DNA of 42,794 bases. It comes from a virus. Made by a program: the position numbers and the translations under genes. The DNA lies in IMG/VR virus record IMGVR_UViG_3300031976_000878, positions 1 through 42,794 of that record. One strand, given 5' to 3'. Of the stretch, positions 7,413-13,044 are shown piece by piece (position 1 is the stretch's first letter; the number at the start of each line of letters is the position of its first letter). The notes under the pieces are model-generated. The model worked only from the letters and a program-made list of their open reading frames with translations. It ran no database searches and was not told where the DNA came from.

Positions 7413-7666
7413 TGTTCGTCGATGAGTTCCTCCTCCGTCACCCTCAGCGCCCGGCGCATGTTCTGCGGATTGGCGAGCAGGACGAGCAGCACCCTGAGCC
7501 AGTGAGGTGCCGCGTCCTGCTCGGCCTGGGCTTCCAGATAGCGCTGCAGGCTGCGCGGCTGGGCGCCGGTGAGGCGAGACAACTGGCGAAGCGTCAGGCC
7601 GGCGTCGGTCATGGCGCGGGACATCTCCGCGCCCGTCATGCGTCTGTGCCTGTATCGTTGGCTCAC
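7403..7666 (-). CDS. Small HTH protein, 87 aa
   Basis: The start is the GTG at 7666, preceded by AAAGGAAACGGCC, the same Shine-Dalgarno arrangement as its leftward neighbours; an ATG at 7693 lies inside the leader hairpin and is less likely. Residues about 14-50 (EMSRAMTDAGLTLRQLSRLT then AQPRSLQRYLEA) form a clear XRE-like helix-turn-helix. The C-terminal helix is hydrophobic (HWLRVLLVLLANPQ) and could mediate dimerisation. Probably a transcription regulator; its target may be within this phage. Confidence 0.7.
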   Translation of the reverse strand: MSQRYRHRRMTGAEMSRAMTDAGLTLRQLSRLTGAQPRSLQRYLEAQAEQDAAPHWLRVLLVLLANPQNMRRALRVTEEELIDEQGP

Positions 7667-7687
7667 GGCCGTTTCCTTTCGCTGGTG

Positions 7688-7701
7688 CGCCATGCTCGGC
7701 G
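7688..7701 (-). repeat. Leader hairpin, copy 1
   Basis: On the minus strand CGCC-GAGCAT-GGCG, 22 nt before the GTG of the small HTH gene. The loop has the GANNAT form found in other copies. Confidence 0.7.
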
Positions 7702-7729
7702 TCTGGTGGGTCCGCCTCGGAATATGCGA

Positions 7730-7761
7730 GGCGCGCCGCCTGGCCGCAACTGCGGCGCGCC
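7730..7761. terminator. Terminator-like hairpin after the ligase gene
   Basis: A perfect 10-bp stem, GGCGCGCCGC (7730-7739) with GCGGCGCGCC (7752-7761) around a 12-nt loop. It lies between the ligase stop (7792) and leader hairpin copy 1. No T-run is seen, so it may be a weak or Rho-assisted terminator. Confidence 0.5.
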
Positions 7762-7791
7762 AATTGCCTCGGTGGAGGGTGGGGATCTCCG

Positions 7792-8691
7792 CTACAGGTC
7801 GTTCCTGATGCCGACGAAGACCGGAAAGCGCGGCGCGCCCTTTGATCCCAGCCCCTGAAACTTGAACGTGACGAGCTGGCCGGGCAAGGCGTCGCGCCGC
7901 GCCCAAAGGTCGGCCCGGGTCGCATCGTCCATGCCGGTGCCGATCTCGAAGGCGACGCCGCTATAGGTGGCCTGCAGCGCGCCCAACGTGCCGCAAGGGA
8001 CCAGGCCGGCCTTTGCGCTTGATCGCTTGGAGCGGCCGAGCGCGTCCCGCTCCGCCTCGTTGCCGTTGTGCATGCGCTCCACGGTCCCGGTAATGACCGC
8101 CTCGGCATCCTCGAAGCGCTTCACCTTCAGCAAGATTCCCTCACGCGCCGTCGATCGGCCGAACTTGTAGCGCCCGGCCGGGTCGCGGAGCATGACGCCT
8201 TCCCAGCCTTCGACGTCGACGCATTGACGCTCGAAGGCGACGAGCTCGGCCGCATCAGAAATCAGCCGGTGCGTGACGAATGCAACCGGGTGGCCGGCTG
8301 CCTCGGCCGATATGGCGAAGATGGCTGCGGCGTCCAGGCGCTTCGAAAAATGCGCGTCCCATGCCTTGAAGCAGTCGAAGACGTGAAACCGCGCGTCCGG
8401 CGCGCCGTCGGCGCTCATGACCTTCGATTGCACCGTGTTGAAATCGTCCCGAACACCGTTGGTATAGGTCAGCAGCTCGCCGTCCAGGTGCGGCTGCAGG
8501 CCGGCCATGATGCTCTGAATGTGCCGGTTCGGGATCGGCTTCAGGTTCCTCGAGCAGATGACAGGCAGGATGCCGGTAAGCGCCCGGATCCCATCGATCT
8601 TGGGCGAGGCGAGGACCGGGAAGCGCGCCGCCTCCAGGTCGGCCTTTTCCGCCAGTAGGGGCTTGAAGCCGGCGGGGTGAATCGTGGTCAT
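7792..8691 (-). CDS. ATP-dependent DNA ligase
   Basis: 299 aa, start at the ATG of MTTIHPAGFK with AGGAACCGAC in front. Nucleotidyltransferase motifs are visible: motif I KIDGIR (31-36) with the AMP-accepting Lys31, motif III HVFDCF (103-108), motif IV EGVML (164-168), motif V LLKVKRF (187-193), then a C-terminal OB-fold-like part ending QLVTFKFQGLGSKGAPRFPV. The length is like compact T7-type phage ligases. It would seal nicks during phage replication or repair. It is separated from its neighbours by a leader hairpin and a terminator-like hairpin, so it looks like an independent module. Confidence 0.9.
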   Translation of the reverse strand: MTTIHPAGFKPLLAEKADLEAARFPVLASPKIDGIRALTGILPVICSRNLKPIPNRHIQSIMAGLQPHLDGELLTYTNGVRDDFNTVQSKVMSADGAPDARFHVFDCFKAWDAHFSKRLDAAAIFAISAEAAGHPVAFVTHRLISDAAELVAFERQCVDVEGWEGVMLRDPAGRYKFGRSTAREGILLKVKRFEDAEAVITGTVERMHNGNEAERDALGRSKRSSAKAGLVPCGTLGALQATYSGVAFEIGTGMDDATRADLWARRDALPGQLVTFKFQGLGSKGAPRFPVFVGIRNDL

Positions 8692-8709
8692 GTCGGTTCC
8701 TTTCTGGTC

Positions 8710-8723
8710 TGCCATGATCGGCA
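8710..8723 (-). repeat. Leader hairpin, copy 2
   Basis: On the minus strand TGCC-GATCAT-GGCA, 19 nt before the ligase ATG. The outer pair is T-A instead of C-G, a compensatory change compared with other copies. Confidence 0.7.
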
Positions 8724-8732
8724 AGGCGCCAT

Positions 8733-8770
8733 TGTGCGCCGGTAGTGGGTGGATATGCGCCGGTAGCGGG
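8733..8770. repeat. Tandem 16-bp direct repeat
   Basis: TGCGCCGGTAGTGGGT and TGCGCCGGTAGCGGGT lie in tandem with one mismatch and a 22-bp period, immediately beside the stop of the 73-aa gene and upstream of the ligase leader. A two-turn period suits a protein-binding site, but no factor is known. Confidence 0.4.
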
Positions 8771-8992
8771 TCAGCGCTTGCGCCTGGCGGCGGCGTTCCG
8801 CTCCATCTCGCGTCGGAAGTAGTCGGCTTGCGGCGGTAGATCGTTGCGCCGCCGCTTGATGCCTTCGCGGATCGAATGAGCGCACCAATAGCCGGCGCAT
8901 CCGTCGTCGCCTTCGATGTCGCGGCTGATCGAATGCGTTCGATTGCAGCCGGCGCAAAACCATGTCTTCGGGGTCGCGAATGGTCCGGGCAT
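8771..8992 (-). CDS. Small Cys-rich protein, 73 aa
   Basis: Starts at the ATG of MPGPFATPKTW with AAAGG upstream. The pattern CAGCNRTH and then CAGYWCAHS suggests a zinc-binding treble-clef or ribbon. The C-terminus is basic and ends RRKR. A small zinc-binding nucleic-acid protein is likely; the exact role is unknown. A degenerate leader hairpin precedes it. Confidence 0.6.
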   Translation of the reverse strand: MPGPFATPKTWFCAGCNRTHSISRDIEGDDGCAGYWCAHSIREGIKRRRNDLPPQADYFRREMERNAAARRKR

Positions 8993-9010
8993 GGCACGAG
9001 CCTTTCCTGT

Positions 9011-9025
9011 TGCACCGCTCGGGCA
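9011..9025 (-). repeat. Leader hairpin, copy 3 (degenerate)
   Basis: On the minus strand TGCCC-GAGC-GG-T-GCA: short stem, loop and position (about 19 nt before the ATG at 8992) match the family, but the sequence is eroded and has a bulged T. Confidence 0.4.
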
Positions 9026-9051
9026 CCTAGATTGTTCGTCGGTGGAGGAGT

Positions 9052-9076
9052 GCGGCGCCGGATCGCCCGACGCCGC
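9052..9076. terminator. Terminator-like hairpin after the 101-aa gene
   Basis: GCGGCGCCG (9052-9060) pairs with CGACGCCGC (9068-9076) with one mismatch. It lies just after the stop of the leftward gene at 9086 and before the next leader. No clear T-run. Confidence 0.45.
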
Positions 9077-9085
9077 TACAAGGGG

Positions 9086-9391
9086 CTAGATGCGCGGCGC
9101 CTGAAGCTCGCCGGAGAATGACGAAGCGTCCCAGCCCTCGGCATAGAGCGTAAGGAACTTGCGCACCTTCGACGGGCTGGCGACATAGGCGCGCCCGCGC
9201 CCCGTCCAGCGGCAGTTCAGACCGTCGCCGATTAGCCGAGCCGCCCGCGTCTTGTAGCCGTCGCAGGACGGCGCCCGGACCTGCAGCATTCCCTTGGCAT
9301 AGGGCGCCACGGAAACGCTGTAGTCCTCGGTCTGGAGGATCGCGCCCGCTTCCTTGAGAGCATCGAATGCGGCTTTGCCTGTGGTGTTCAT
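9086..9391 (-). CDS. Hypothetical protein, 101 aa
   Basis: The start is the ATG of MNTTGKAAF; the Shine-Dalgarno GAAGGAAACGACG precedes it. An in-frame ATG further upstream (9418) lies within the leader hairpin. The protein has an N-terminal helix (AAFDALKEAGAIL), a beta-rich middle and a basic TGRGRAYVASPSKVRKFL segment. No domain is recognised; it may bind nucleic acid. Confidence 0.65.
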   Translation of the reverse strand: MNTTGKAAFDALKEAGAILQTEDYSVSVAPYAKGMLQVRAPSCDGYKTRAARLIGDGLNCRWTGRGRAYVASPSKVRKFLTLYAEGWDASSFSGELQAPRI

Positions 9392-9411
9392 CGTCGTTTC
9401 CTTCAAAGGGC

Positions 9412-9427
9412 GCGCCATGATCGGCGC
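9412..9427 (-). repeat. Leader hairpin, copy 4
   Basis: On the minus strand GCGCC-GATCAT-GGCGC, a perfect 5-bp stem, 21 nt before the ATG at 9391, embedded in an AscI-like GGCGCGCC palindrome. Confidence 0.75.
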
Positions 9428-9450
9428 TTGTTCGGCTCTAGCGGCCGGAA

Positions 9451-9474
9451 GACGGGCGCAACGCGGCGCCCGTC
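9451..9474. terminator. Terminator-like hairpin, 9-bp perfect stem
   Basis: GACGGGCGC (9451-9459) pairs perfectly with GCGCCCGTC (9466-9474) around a 6-nt loop. It follows the stop of the 43-aa leftward gene (9485) and precedes leader copy 4. On the minus strand it is followed by TTCC only, not a long T-run. Confidence 0.55.
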
Positions 9475-9484
9475 ACACAAGGCG

Positions 9485-9616
9485 CTAGTAGGGCAGGGAC
9501 TGGCGAGCGGCCGCGATGGCGCGCCACGCCGGCAACGTCGCCCTGAAATGGCGGTAGGCTTCAATCAGCAGGATTGCTTCATCGAATGTGCGAGATGGCA
9601 GGATTCGTTTGCGCAA
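9485..9616 (-). CDS. Small basic protein, 43 aa
   Basis: The TTG at 9616 follows GAAAGGCACGACC, matching the Shine-Dalgarno-to-start layout of its neighbours; the GTG at 9631 is a possible earlier start that would overlap the previous stop. The protein is one basic helix (LRKRILPSRTF, EAILLIEAYRHF, WRAIAAARQSLPY). No leader hairpin precedes it because it follows the 89-aa gene without a gap. Function unknown. Confidence 0.5.
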   Translation of the reverse strand: MRKRILPSRTFDEAILLIEAYRHFRATLPAWRAIAAARQSLPY

Positions 9617-9627
9617 GGTCGTGCCTT

Positions 9628-9897
9628 TCACGGAATCAGGATCATGCAGCCGAACCCGAAGAGAAAAGCCGACAGCGCGGCAAGCGCGGCCAGATCCTTC
9701 AGGAATGCCCGGACCGGCTGCGGCTCGAGCCCGACGCTGCGCAAGTCGGAGTGCCGCTGCAGCCGATCGGCCTTCATCATCAGCCGCTCATGGCGCCGAT
9801 AGTCGCGGCGCTTCATCACGCCGAAACAGGCCTTGCGCTCCAGGTGGTGAAGCTCGCGGCGCATGGCCGGCGGGACGGGATCGAAAGCGTTCGCCAT
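9628..9897 (-). CDS. Small protein with C-terminal membrane segment, 89 aa
   Basis: The start is the ATG with GGAGGCGTGACC in front, overlapping the end of the 221-aa gene. The first 65 residues are charged and helical (MRRELHHLERKAC, KRRDYRRHERLMMKADRLQRH). The last 22 are hydrophobic (LAALAALSAFLFGFGCMILIP), a tail-anchor-like transmembrane segment. It may attach a charged helix to the inner membrane; role unknown. Confidence 0.6.
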   Translation of the reverse strand: MANAFDPVPPAMRRELHHLERKACFGVMKRRDYRRHERLMMKADRLQRHSDLRSVGLEPQPVRAFLKDLAALAALSAFLFGFGCMILIP

Positions 9898-9899
9898 GG

Positions 9900-10565
9900 T
9901 CACGCCTCCGGCTTGATGGAAGCGATAGCAGCTTCACGCGTGGCAAAGTGAGCGCGGCCGTCAAAGCCGACAGACGGGCCTTCGTCATCGACTTCGGCTT
10001 CGTCGTCTGTCGCGACGTACCATCCGCCGATGTCGTGGCCGATATAGAATCCCTCCGGCGCAAGCGGTTCGGCGTCCGAATGCATCTCGTCATAGATCCG
10101 CTCAATCACGGCGTCCGACGCGATGCCTTGCCCGGTCGTGGTACGCGCCCAGACCGTCAGCCCGGCGAAATCCTTGTCGACCTTCTCGCCCTTCTCGGCG
10201 AGCTTGTCAGCGAGCCAGTCGGAAACGATCCAGTGCTCGAAAACCTCGCTGTCGATCGGCTCAAGGTCCCAATCCTCGCAAGCATCCTCGGCACTGCTGT
10301 AAGTCGCGTCCTTCGAGGCGCTATGCCACTCGCCGGACGCGGTGCGAGAGAAGCCGGCTTGAATGGCCGCCTCTTCAAAATCGGCGATCGGAAAGGCGAG
10401 TTCCTGCGCCTGATCCATCAGCGTGCCGAGGTCGTCGGCGCCGTGGCTGTAGTCGCTGCCGGCAAGCGTCGAGACGAGCGCCGAAACGCAATAGTGCACC
10501 TCGCGATTGACGAAGGCCTGAACGGCCGATTGATCGTCTGAGGGGCGGATTTTGGACGGGTTCAT
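9900..10565 (-). CDS. Hypothetical acidic protein, 221 aa
   Basis: ATG at 10565 after leader copy 6 and a GAGGAACCACC Shine-Dalgarno. The protein is acidic. Its middle contains IVSDWLADKLAEKGEKVDKD and then VWARTTTGQGIASDAVIERI, a pattern I recall from several prophage proteins of unknown function. The strongly acidic stretch DDEAEVDDEG lies near the C-terminus. Acidic accessory proteins can be DNA mimics, but nothing here proves that. It heads a three-gene leftward operon (221, 89 and 43 aa). Confidence 0.65.
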   Translation of the reverse strand: MNPSKIRPSDDQSAVQAFVNREVHYCVSALVSTLAGSDYSHGADDLGTLMDQAQELAFPIADFEEAAIQAGFSRTASGEWHSASKDATYSSAEDACEDWDLEPIDSEVFEHWIVSDWLADKLAEKGEKVDKDFAGLTVWARTTTGQGIASDAVIERIYDEMHSDAEPLAPEGFYIGHDIGGWYVATDDEAEVDDEGPSVGFDGRAHFATREAAIASIKPEA

Positions 10566-10585
10566 AGTGGTGGTTCCTCAAAGGC

Positions 10586-10601
10586 GCGCCACAATTGGCG
10601 C
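10586..10601 (-). repeat. Leader hairpin, copy 6
   Basis: On the minus strand GCGCC-AATTGT-GGCGC, 21 nt before the ATG at 10565. The loop differs (AATTGT) while the 5-bp stem is kept. It abuts the stop of the upstream antirepressor-like gene. Confidence 0.75.
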
Positions 10602-10603
10602 TG

Positions 10604-11230
10604 TTAGTGAACGGAGGTGAGCGAGCGAGCGGCTTGCTTGCCGGCCACGTAGCGGCGAGCGGCGCCCACCATGTCGATACCAGGGATCGTCGGCAGGTCG
10701 CCGCCCAGCGCTTCCTGTACGGCTGCCAGCTTCGCCAGCAGCTCGAAACACAGATCCCGGTATTGATTGCGCGTCAGGAACGACGCATCGAGGTCGCGAG
10801 CGTCCATGCCGCGCGGCCGAACCGCCGTGGCCGGCTCGACACGCCGCGCCGGGGCTGCCCGGCGATGCGCCTTGACCTTCACCGGCCGCTCGACAGCCAT
10901 GCGCCGGTATTCGGTGAACACGTTGATGATTTCCCGCCGCGCCTCGGCAGACCGATCTGTGCGGCTGAACATCACCACGACGAGCGCCTGTTCTTCCGTC
11001 AGCCAGTATTCAGCGACTTCGCGCTTCGCGCCGCTGCCGATTTCGACCATCGCCGCACGGCGCGGCAATGGTGCATAGGTGTGGAGCTCCGAGGCGTTGC
11101 GAGCGATGATGTCGCGGATATTGCGCGGACGGTCGAAACCCAGCGCTTTGCCGAGGTCAACGTCGCGAACGCGTGGCGTCTCATCGTCGATTATGGCGAG
11201 GTCGGAAGCGGAAATATGGAAAGCGGTCAT
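10604..11230 (-). CDS. Antirepressor-like phage regulatory protein, 208 aa
   Basis: The ATG at 11230 is chosen because the frame further upstream is non-coding leader. The N-terminal 110 residues (PRVRDVDLGKALGFDRPRNI, then IIARNASEL, then EYWLTEEQALVVVMFSRTDR, then REIINVFTEYRR) resemble N-terminal domains of phage antirepressors and Rha/Bro-type regulators, with an HTH-like start and a conserved LTEEQAL strand. The C-terminal part has a basic linker and a helical end. Its start is overlapped by a leader able to fold over the ribosome binding site, as in C4-controlled antirepressors. Confidence 0.6.
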   Translation of the reverse strand: MTAFHISASDLAIIDDETPRVRDVDLGKALGFDRPRNIRDIIARNASELHTYAPLPRRAAMVEIGSGAKREVAEYWLTEEQALVVVMFSRTDRSAEARREIINVFTEYRRMAVERPVKVKAHRRAAPARRVEPATAVRPRGMDARDLDASFLTRNQYRDLCFELLAKLAAVQEALGGDLPTIPGIDMVGAARRYVAGKQAARSLTSVH

Positions 11231-11380
11231 AGCCGTGGCCCTACGTTTGGTGTGGACCTGACCGGCAATTTCCAGATTGGCGGCCAGGCAACGGCGGGCT
11301 GGAAAACCGCGACGTAGGGCACGGCAGCCCGAAGGCTCCCACCGCGCCTGACCATAGAGCCGGAGCTTGGACTCCGAGCA
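11231..11380 (-). ncRNA. C4-like antisense leader RNA of the antirepressor-like gene (candidate)
   Basis: On the minus strand, GCCGTGCCCTACG (plus 11313-11325) is complementary to CGTAGGGCCACGGC (plus 11232-11245), with one bulge. The second element covers the Shine-Dalgarno and reaches one base from the ATG. A second pair, TTTCCAG and CTGGAAA (plus 11299-11305 and 11269-11275), also matches. A UUCG-capped AGCC/GGCT hairpin (11326-11337) and a CGGAG/CTCCG hairpin (11361-11376) lie upstream. This is the arrangement known for C4 antisense RNAs of P1/P7/P22-like phages, which block antirepressor translation. Assignment rests on structure and gene order. Confidence 0.5.
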
Positions 11381-11602
11381 AAGAAAAACGCGCTCGGAAG
11401 AGCTTCCGGCGCGTGTGGCGCCTACGAACGGTGCGGTTTCCAGGCCGCATCCGATCCCTTTTCGATCGGACAAGTTGAAGGTGGCACCGATCGCCAATCC
11501 CGTCAAGCCGAAAATCGAATTAAAACTACATTCTAGGAAGGAGGATGCAGCCGCAGGCCGTTTCTGCCATACAGAGGGCATTTCAACGGTGGAGGGAACA
11601 GT
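11381..11602. promoter_or_regulatory. Divergent upstream region of secreted-protein gene and antirepressor leader
   Basis: No convincing gene is seen. A perfect 7-bp hairpin, TCCGATC (11450-11456) with GATCGGA (11464-11470), sits near the middle. A relatively AT-rich stretch at 11507-11535 (AAAATCGAATTAAAACTACATT) is the best place for a rightward promoter of the gene at 11603, with TACATT a possible -10. A GGAAGGAGG at 11536-11544 directly abuts an ATG that opens no convincing ORF. Confidence 0.4.
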
Positions 11603-11989
11603 ATGTTGAGAACGGCAATTGCAGCGCTGCTGATGATCGCATCGGCGCCGGCCCTTGCACAAACTGTCCAGGACCAGTCCGACAAGAATCTGTCGGATGA
11701 AGATGCAGCTGCCGTCATCCATGCGGCATCCCGCGACGCTTTCGACGCGGAATCCGCCCGCTTCCTGTCGCTCAACTACATGCAGAACGAAGACGGCCCG
11801 GTGAAACAGCATATTTGCGGGTTCATGAATGCGAAGAACCGCATGGGTGGATATGTCGGCTATCAGCCTTTCGTCTACAACGTGGCGGACAAGAAAGCGT
11901 TCTTCATGCCCGACGCCGTAGCAGAGCAGCCAGGAGCAAAAGAGACCTTCGTTAAGATGGTCGAGGCGATGGGCTGTCCCCGCCCATAG
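11603..11989 (+). CDS. Secreted/periplasmic protein, probable lysogenic-conversion (moron) gene
   Basis: 128 aa on the opposite strand to all neighbours, with GGTGGAGGGAACAGT before the ATG. The N-terminus MLRTAIAALLMIASAPALAQ is a classical signal peptide with probable cleavage after ALA. The mature part holds Cys residues in HICGFMNAKNR and near the end (MGCPRP), possibly a disulfide. Its own upstream region, opposite orientation and insertion next to an orphan leader hairpin (12024-12039) suggest an acquired cassette expressed from the prophage. Function not recognised. Confidence 0.7.
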   Translation: MLRTAIAALLMIASAPALAQTVQDQSDKNLSDEDAAAVIHAASRDAFDAESARFLSLNYMQNEDGPVKQHICGFMNAKNRMGGYVGYQPFVYNVADKKAFFMPDAVAEQPGAKETFVKMVEAMGCPRP

Positions 11990-12000
11990 CATTGGGGTTT

Positions 12001-12039
12001 TCACAAGATCATTCCTTGCTGGCGCGCCATGCTCGGCGC
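12001..12039 (-). repeat. Leader hairpin, copy 7 (orphan leader without a gene)
   Basis: The hairpin GCGCC-GAGCAT-GGCGC (plus 12024-12039, read on minus) is followed at the usual distance by AAGGAATGATC and a TTG at 12006, but the next codon is TGA (12001-12003). The leader and ribosome binding site are intact while the gene is gone. The secreted-protein gene ends 12 bases further on. Confidence 0.65.
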
Positions 12040-12063
12040 TTCGATGCTGAGAGAGATTTCCGC

Positions 12064-12216
12064 CTAGCAGGCGAGCCACTCCGATTTGCGCGCGATGGCG
12101 TCGCGCCGCTCGCTCCGGCGGATCCGCTTGCGAGCATTCGCCCGGAAGCCGTCGTCGTCGATCAGCGCGTTATCGTTCGCCGCGCTCCGGCGGTTGTCAT
12201 TGTGATGCGTCCGCAT
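12064..12216 (-). CDS. Small basic protein, 50 aa
   Basis: ATG at 12216 with AGGAGGACGGAAA in front, a very strong ribosome binding site. Polar and basic: MRTHHNDNRRSAANDNAL, then an Arg/Lys-rich helix (RANARKRIRRSERRDAIARK). No fold recognised. The charge suggests nucleic-acid or membrane-surface binding. Preceded by leader copy 8. Confidence 0.5.
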   Translation of the reverse strand: MRTHHNDNRRSAANDNALIDDDGFRANARKRIRRSERRDAIARKSEWLAC

Positions 12217-12237
12217 TTTCCGTCCTCCTGTGTGGGT

Positions 12238-12251
12238 CGCCATGATCGGCG
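12238..12251 (-). repeat. Leader hairpin, copy 8
   Basis: On the minus strand CGCC-GATCAT-GGCG with a 4-bp stem, 22 nt before the ATG at 12216. Confidence 0.7.
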
Positions 12252-12267
12252 GGGTTCGGCCTGGCAG

Positions 12268-12297
12268 CCGGTAGGCAGGCGCCCGCAAGCGCCGGCC
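12268..12297. terminator. Terminator-like hairpin after the 156-aa gene
   Basis: GGCGC (12278-12282) pairs with GCGCC (12289-12293), extended by outer CCGG complementarity. It lies between the stop at 12315 and leader copy 8, as the other inter-module hairpins do. No T-run. Confidence 0.4.
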
Positions 12298-12314
12298 AGT
12301 CTGCGGCCAGTGGG

Positions 12315-12785
12315 TTAGGCGACTCGATCGAAGGCGATGTCGTCGCGACCCGACATGATGACGCGGGCGCACCATGCCTTTGCCTTCGCGAGCGACCGAA
12401 AGCCGGGATTTTCGCCCGCGTTGCCATCGTGCTCGACTTGAAACCATCCGCAATGGCAAGCGATCGAATATCGTTCGCCCGAATGGTGACGCGTCACGCC
12501 GTCGTTTCCGGCTGCCCTGCGCCACACGATCGGCGCAGCGCGATGCTTGAATGCTTCCCGGTGCGCGCCAAGTTCGCACTCCGCCTTTGCCTGCAGGCGC
12601 GCCGCATGGGCGTCAGCTGCAGCCTTGTCCGGATATGCGGCAATGATGCAGCGATCGTTCCACACTGCCCAGCCTGTCGGCTCGACTGCCCAGCCTGGCC
12701 CATGCGGCGCCGCTCCGTAAAAGCTGCAGCTGCGCCCGTCAGTGTGGCGCCATACGTGATCCAGGGTAACGCGAAAGCTGGTCAT
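12315..12785 (-). CDS. Hypothetical protein, 156 aa
   Basis: ATG at 12785 with GAGGAACGACC in front and leader copy 9 upstream. The protein is rich in Trp, His and Cys: FRVTLDHVWRHTDGRS, GWAVWNDRCIIAAYPDKAAA, YSIACHCGWFQVEHDG and RSLAKAKAWCARVI. The last two segments look like a small strand-helix domain shared by unrelated phage unknowns that read as self-tagged alpha/beta modules. No function assigned. Confidence 0.6.
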   Translation of the reverse strand: MTSFRVTLDHVWRHTDGRSCSFYGAAPHGPGWAVEPTGWAVWNDRCIIAAYPDKAAADAHAARLQAKAECELGAHREAFKHRAAPIVWRRAAGNDGVTRHHSGERYSIACHCGWFQVEHDGNAGENPGFRSLAKAKAWCARVIMSGRDDIAFDRVA

Positions 12786-12802
12786 GGTCGTTCCTCAGTG
12801 GC

Positions 12803-12818
12803 GCGCCATAGTCGGCGC
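12803..12818 (-). repeat. Leader hairpin, copy 9
   Basis: On the minus strand GCGCC-GACTAT-GGCGC, 18 nt before the ATG at 12785. Confidence 0.75.
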
Positions 12819-12825
12819 TAGTTGA

Positions 12826-13011
12826 TCAGGCTGCAGCGAATGCGGCGAGCGCTTCCTCGCGATCGCTGAATTTCATCATGACGGTTTCGCCGCGACCGAA
12901 CATGCCATTCTCGCCCTTCGTCTTCACAGTGACGGTAAAGCGCGGGCGCCGGGCGCCGCTCTGCAGGACGTTGGCAATCGTGGTCTCTGTGATCTTCTCG
13001 GCAATGAACAT
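12826..13011 (-). CDS. Small protein, 61 aa
   Basis: ATG at 13011 with AAAGGACCGACAG upstream. A small beta-rich protein: MFIAEKITETTIANVLQS, PRFTVTVKTKGENGMFG, then a helix EEALAAFAAA. It is the first gene of the leftward block, nearest the control region, and is preceded by leader copy 10. Unknown function. Confidence 0.6.
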   Translation of the reverse strand: MFIAEKITETTIANVLQSGARRPRFTVTVKTKGENGMFGRGETVMMKFSDREEALAAFAAA

Positions 13012-13030
13012 CTGTCGGTCCTTTATGGCT

Positions 13031-13044
13031 CACCATGTTCGGCG
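13031..13044 (-). repeat. Leader hairpin, copy 10
   Basis: On the minus strand CGCC-GAACAT-GGTG, 20 nt before the ATG at 13011; one G-U pair replaces G-C in the stem. Confidence 0.6.
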
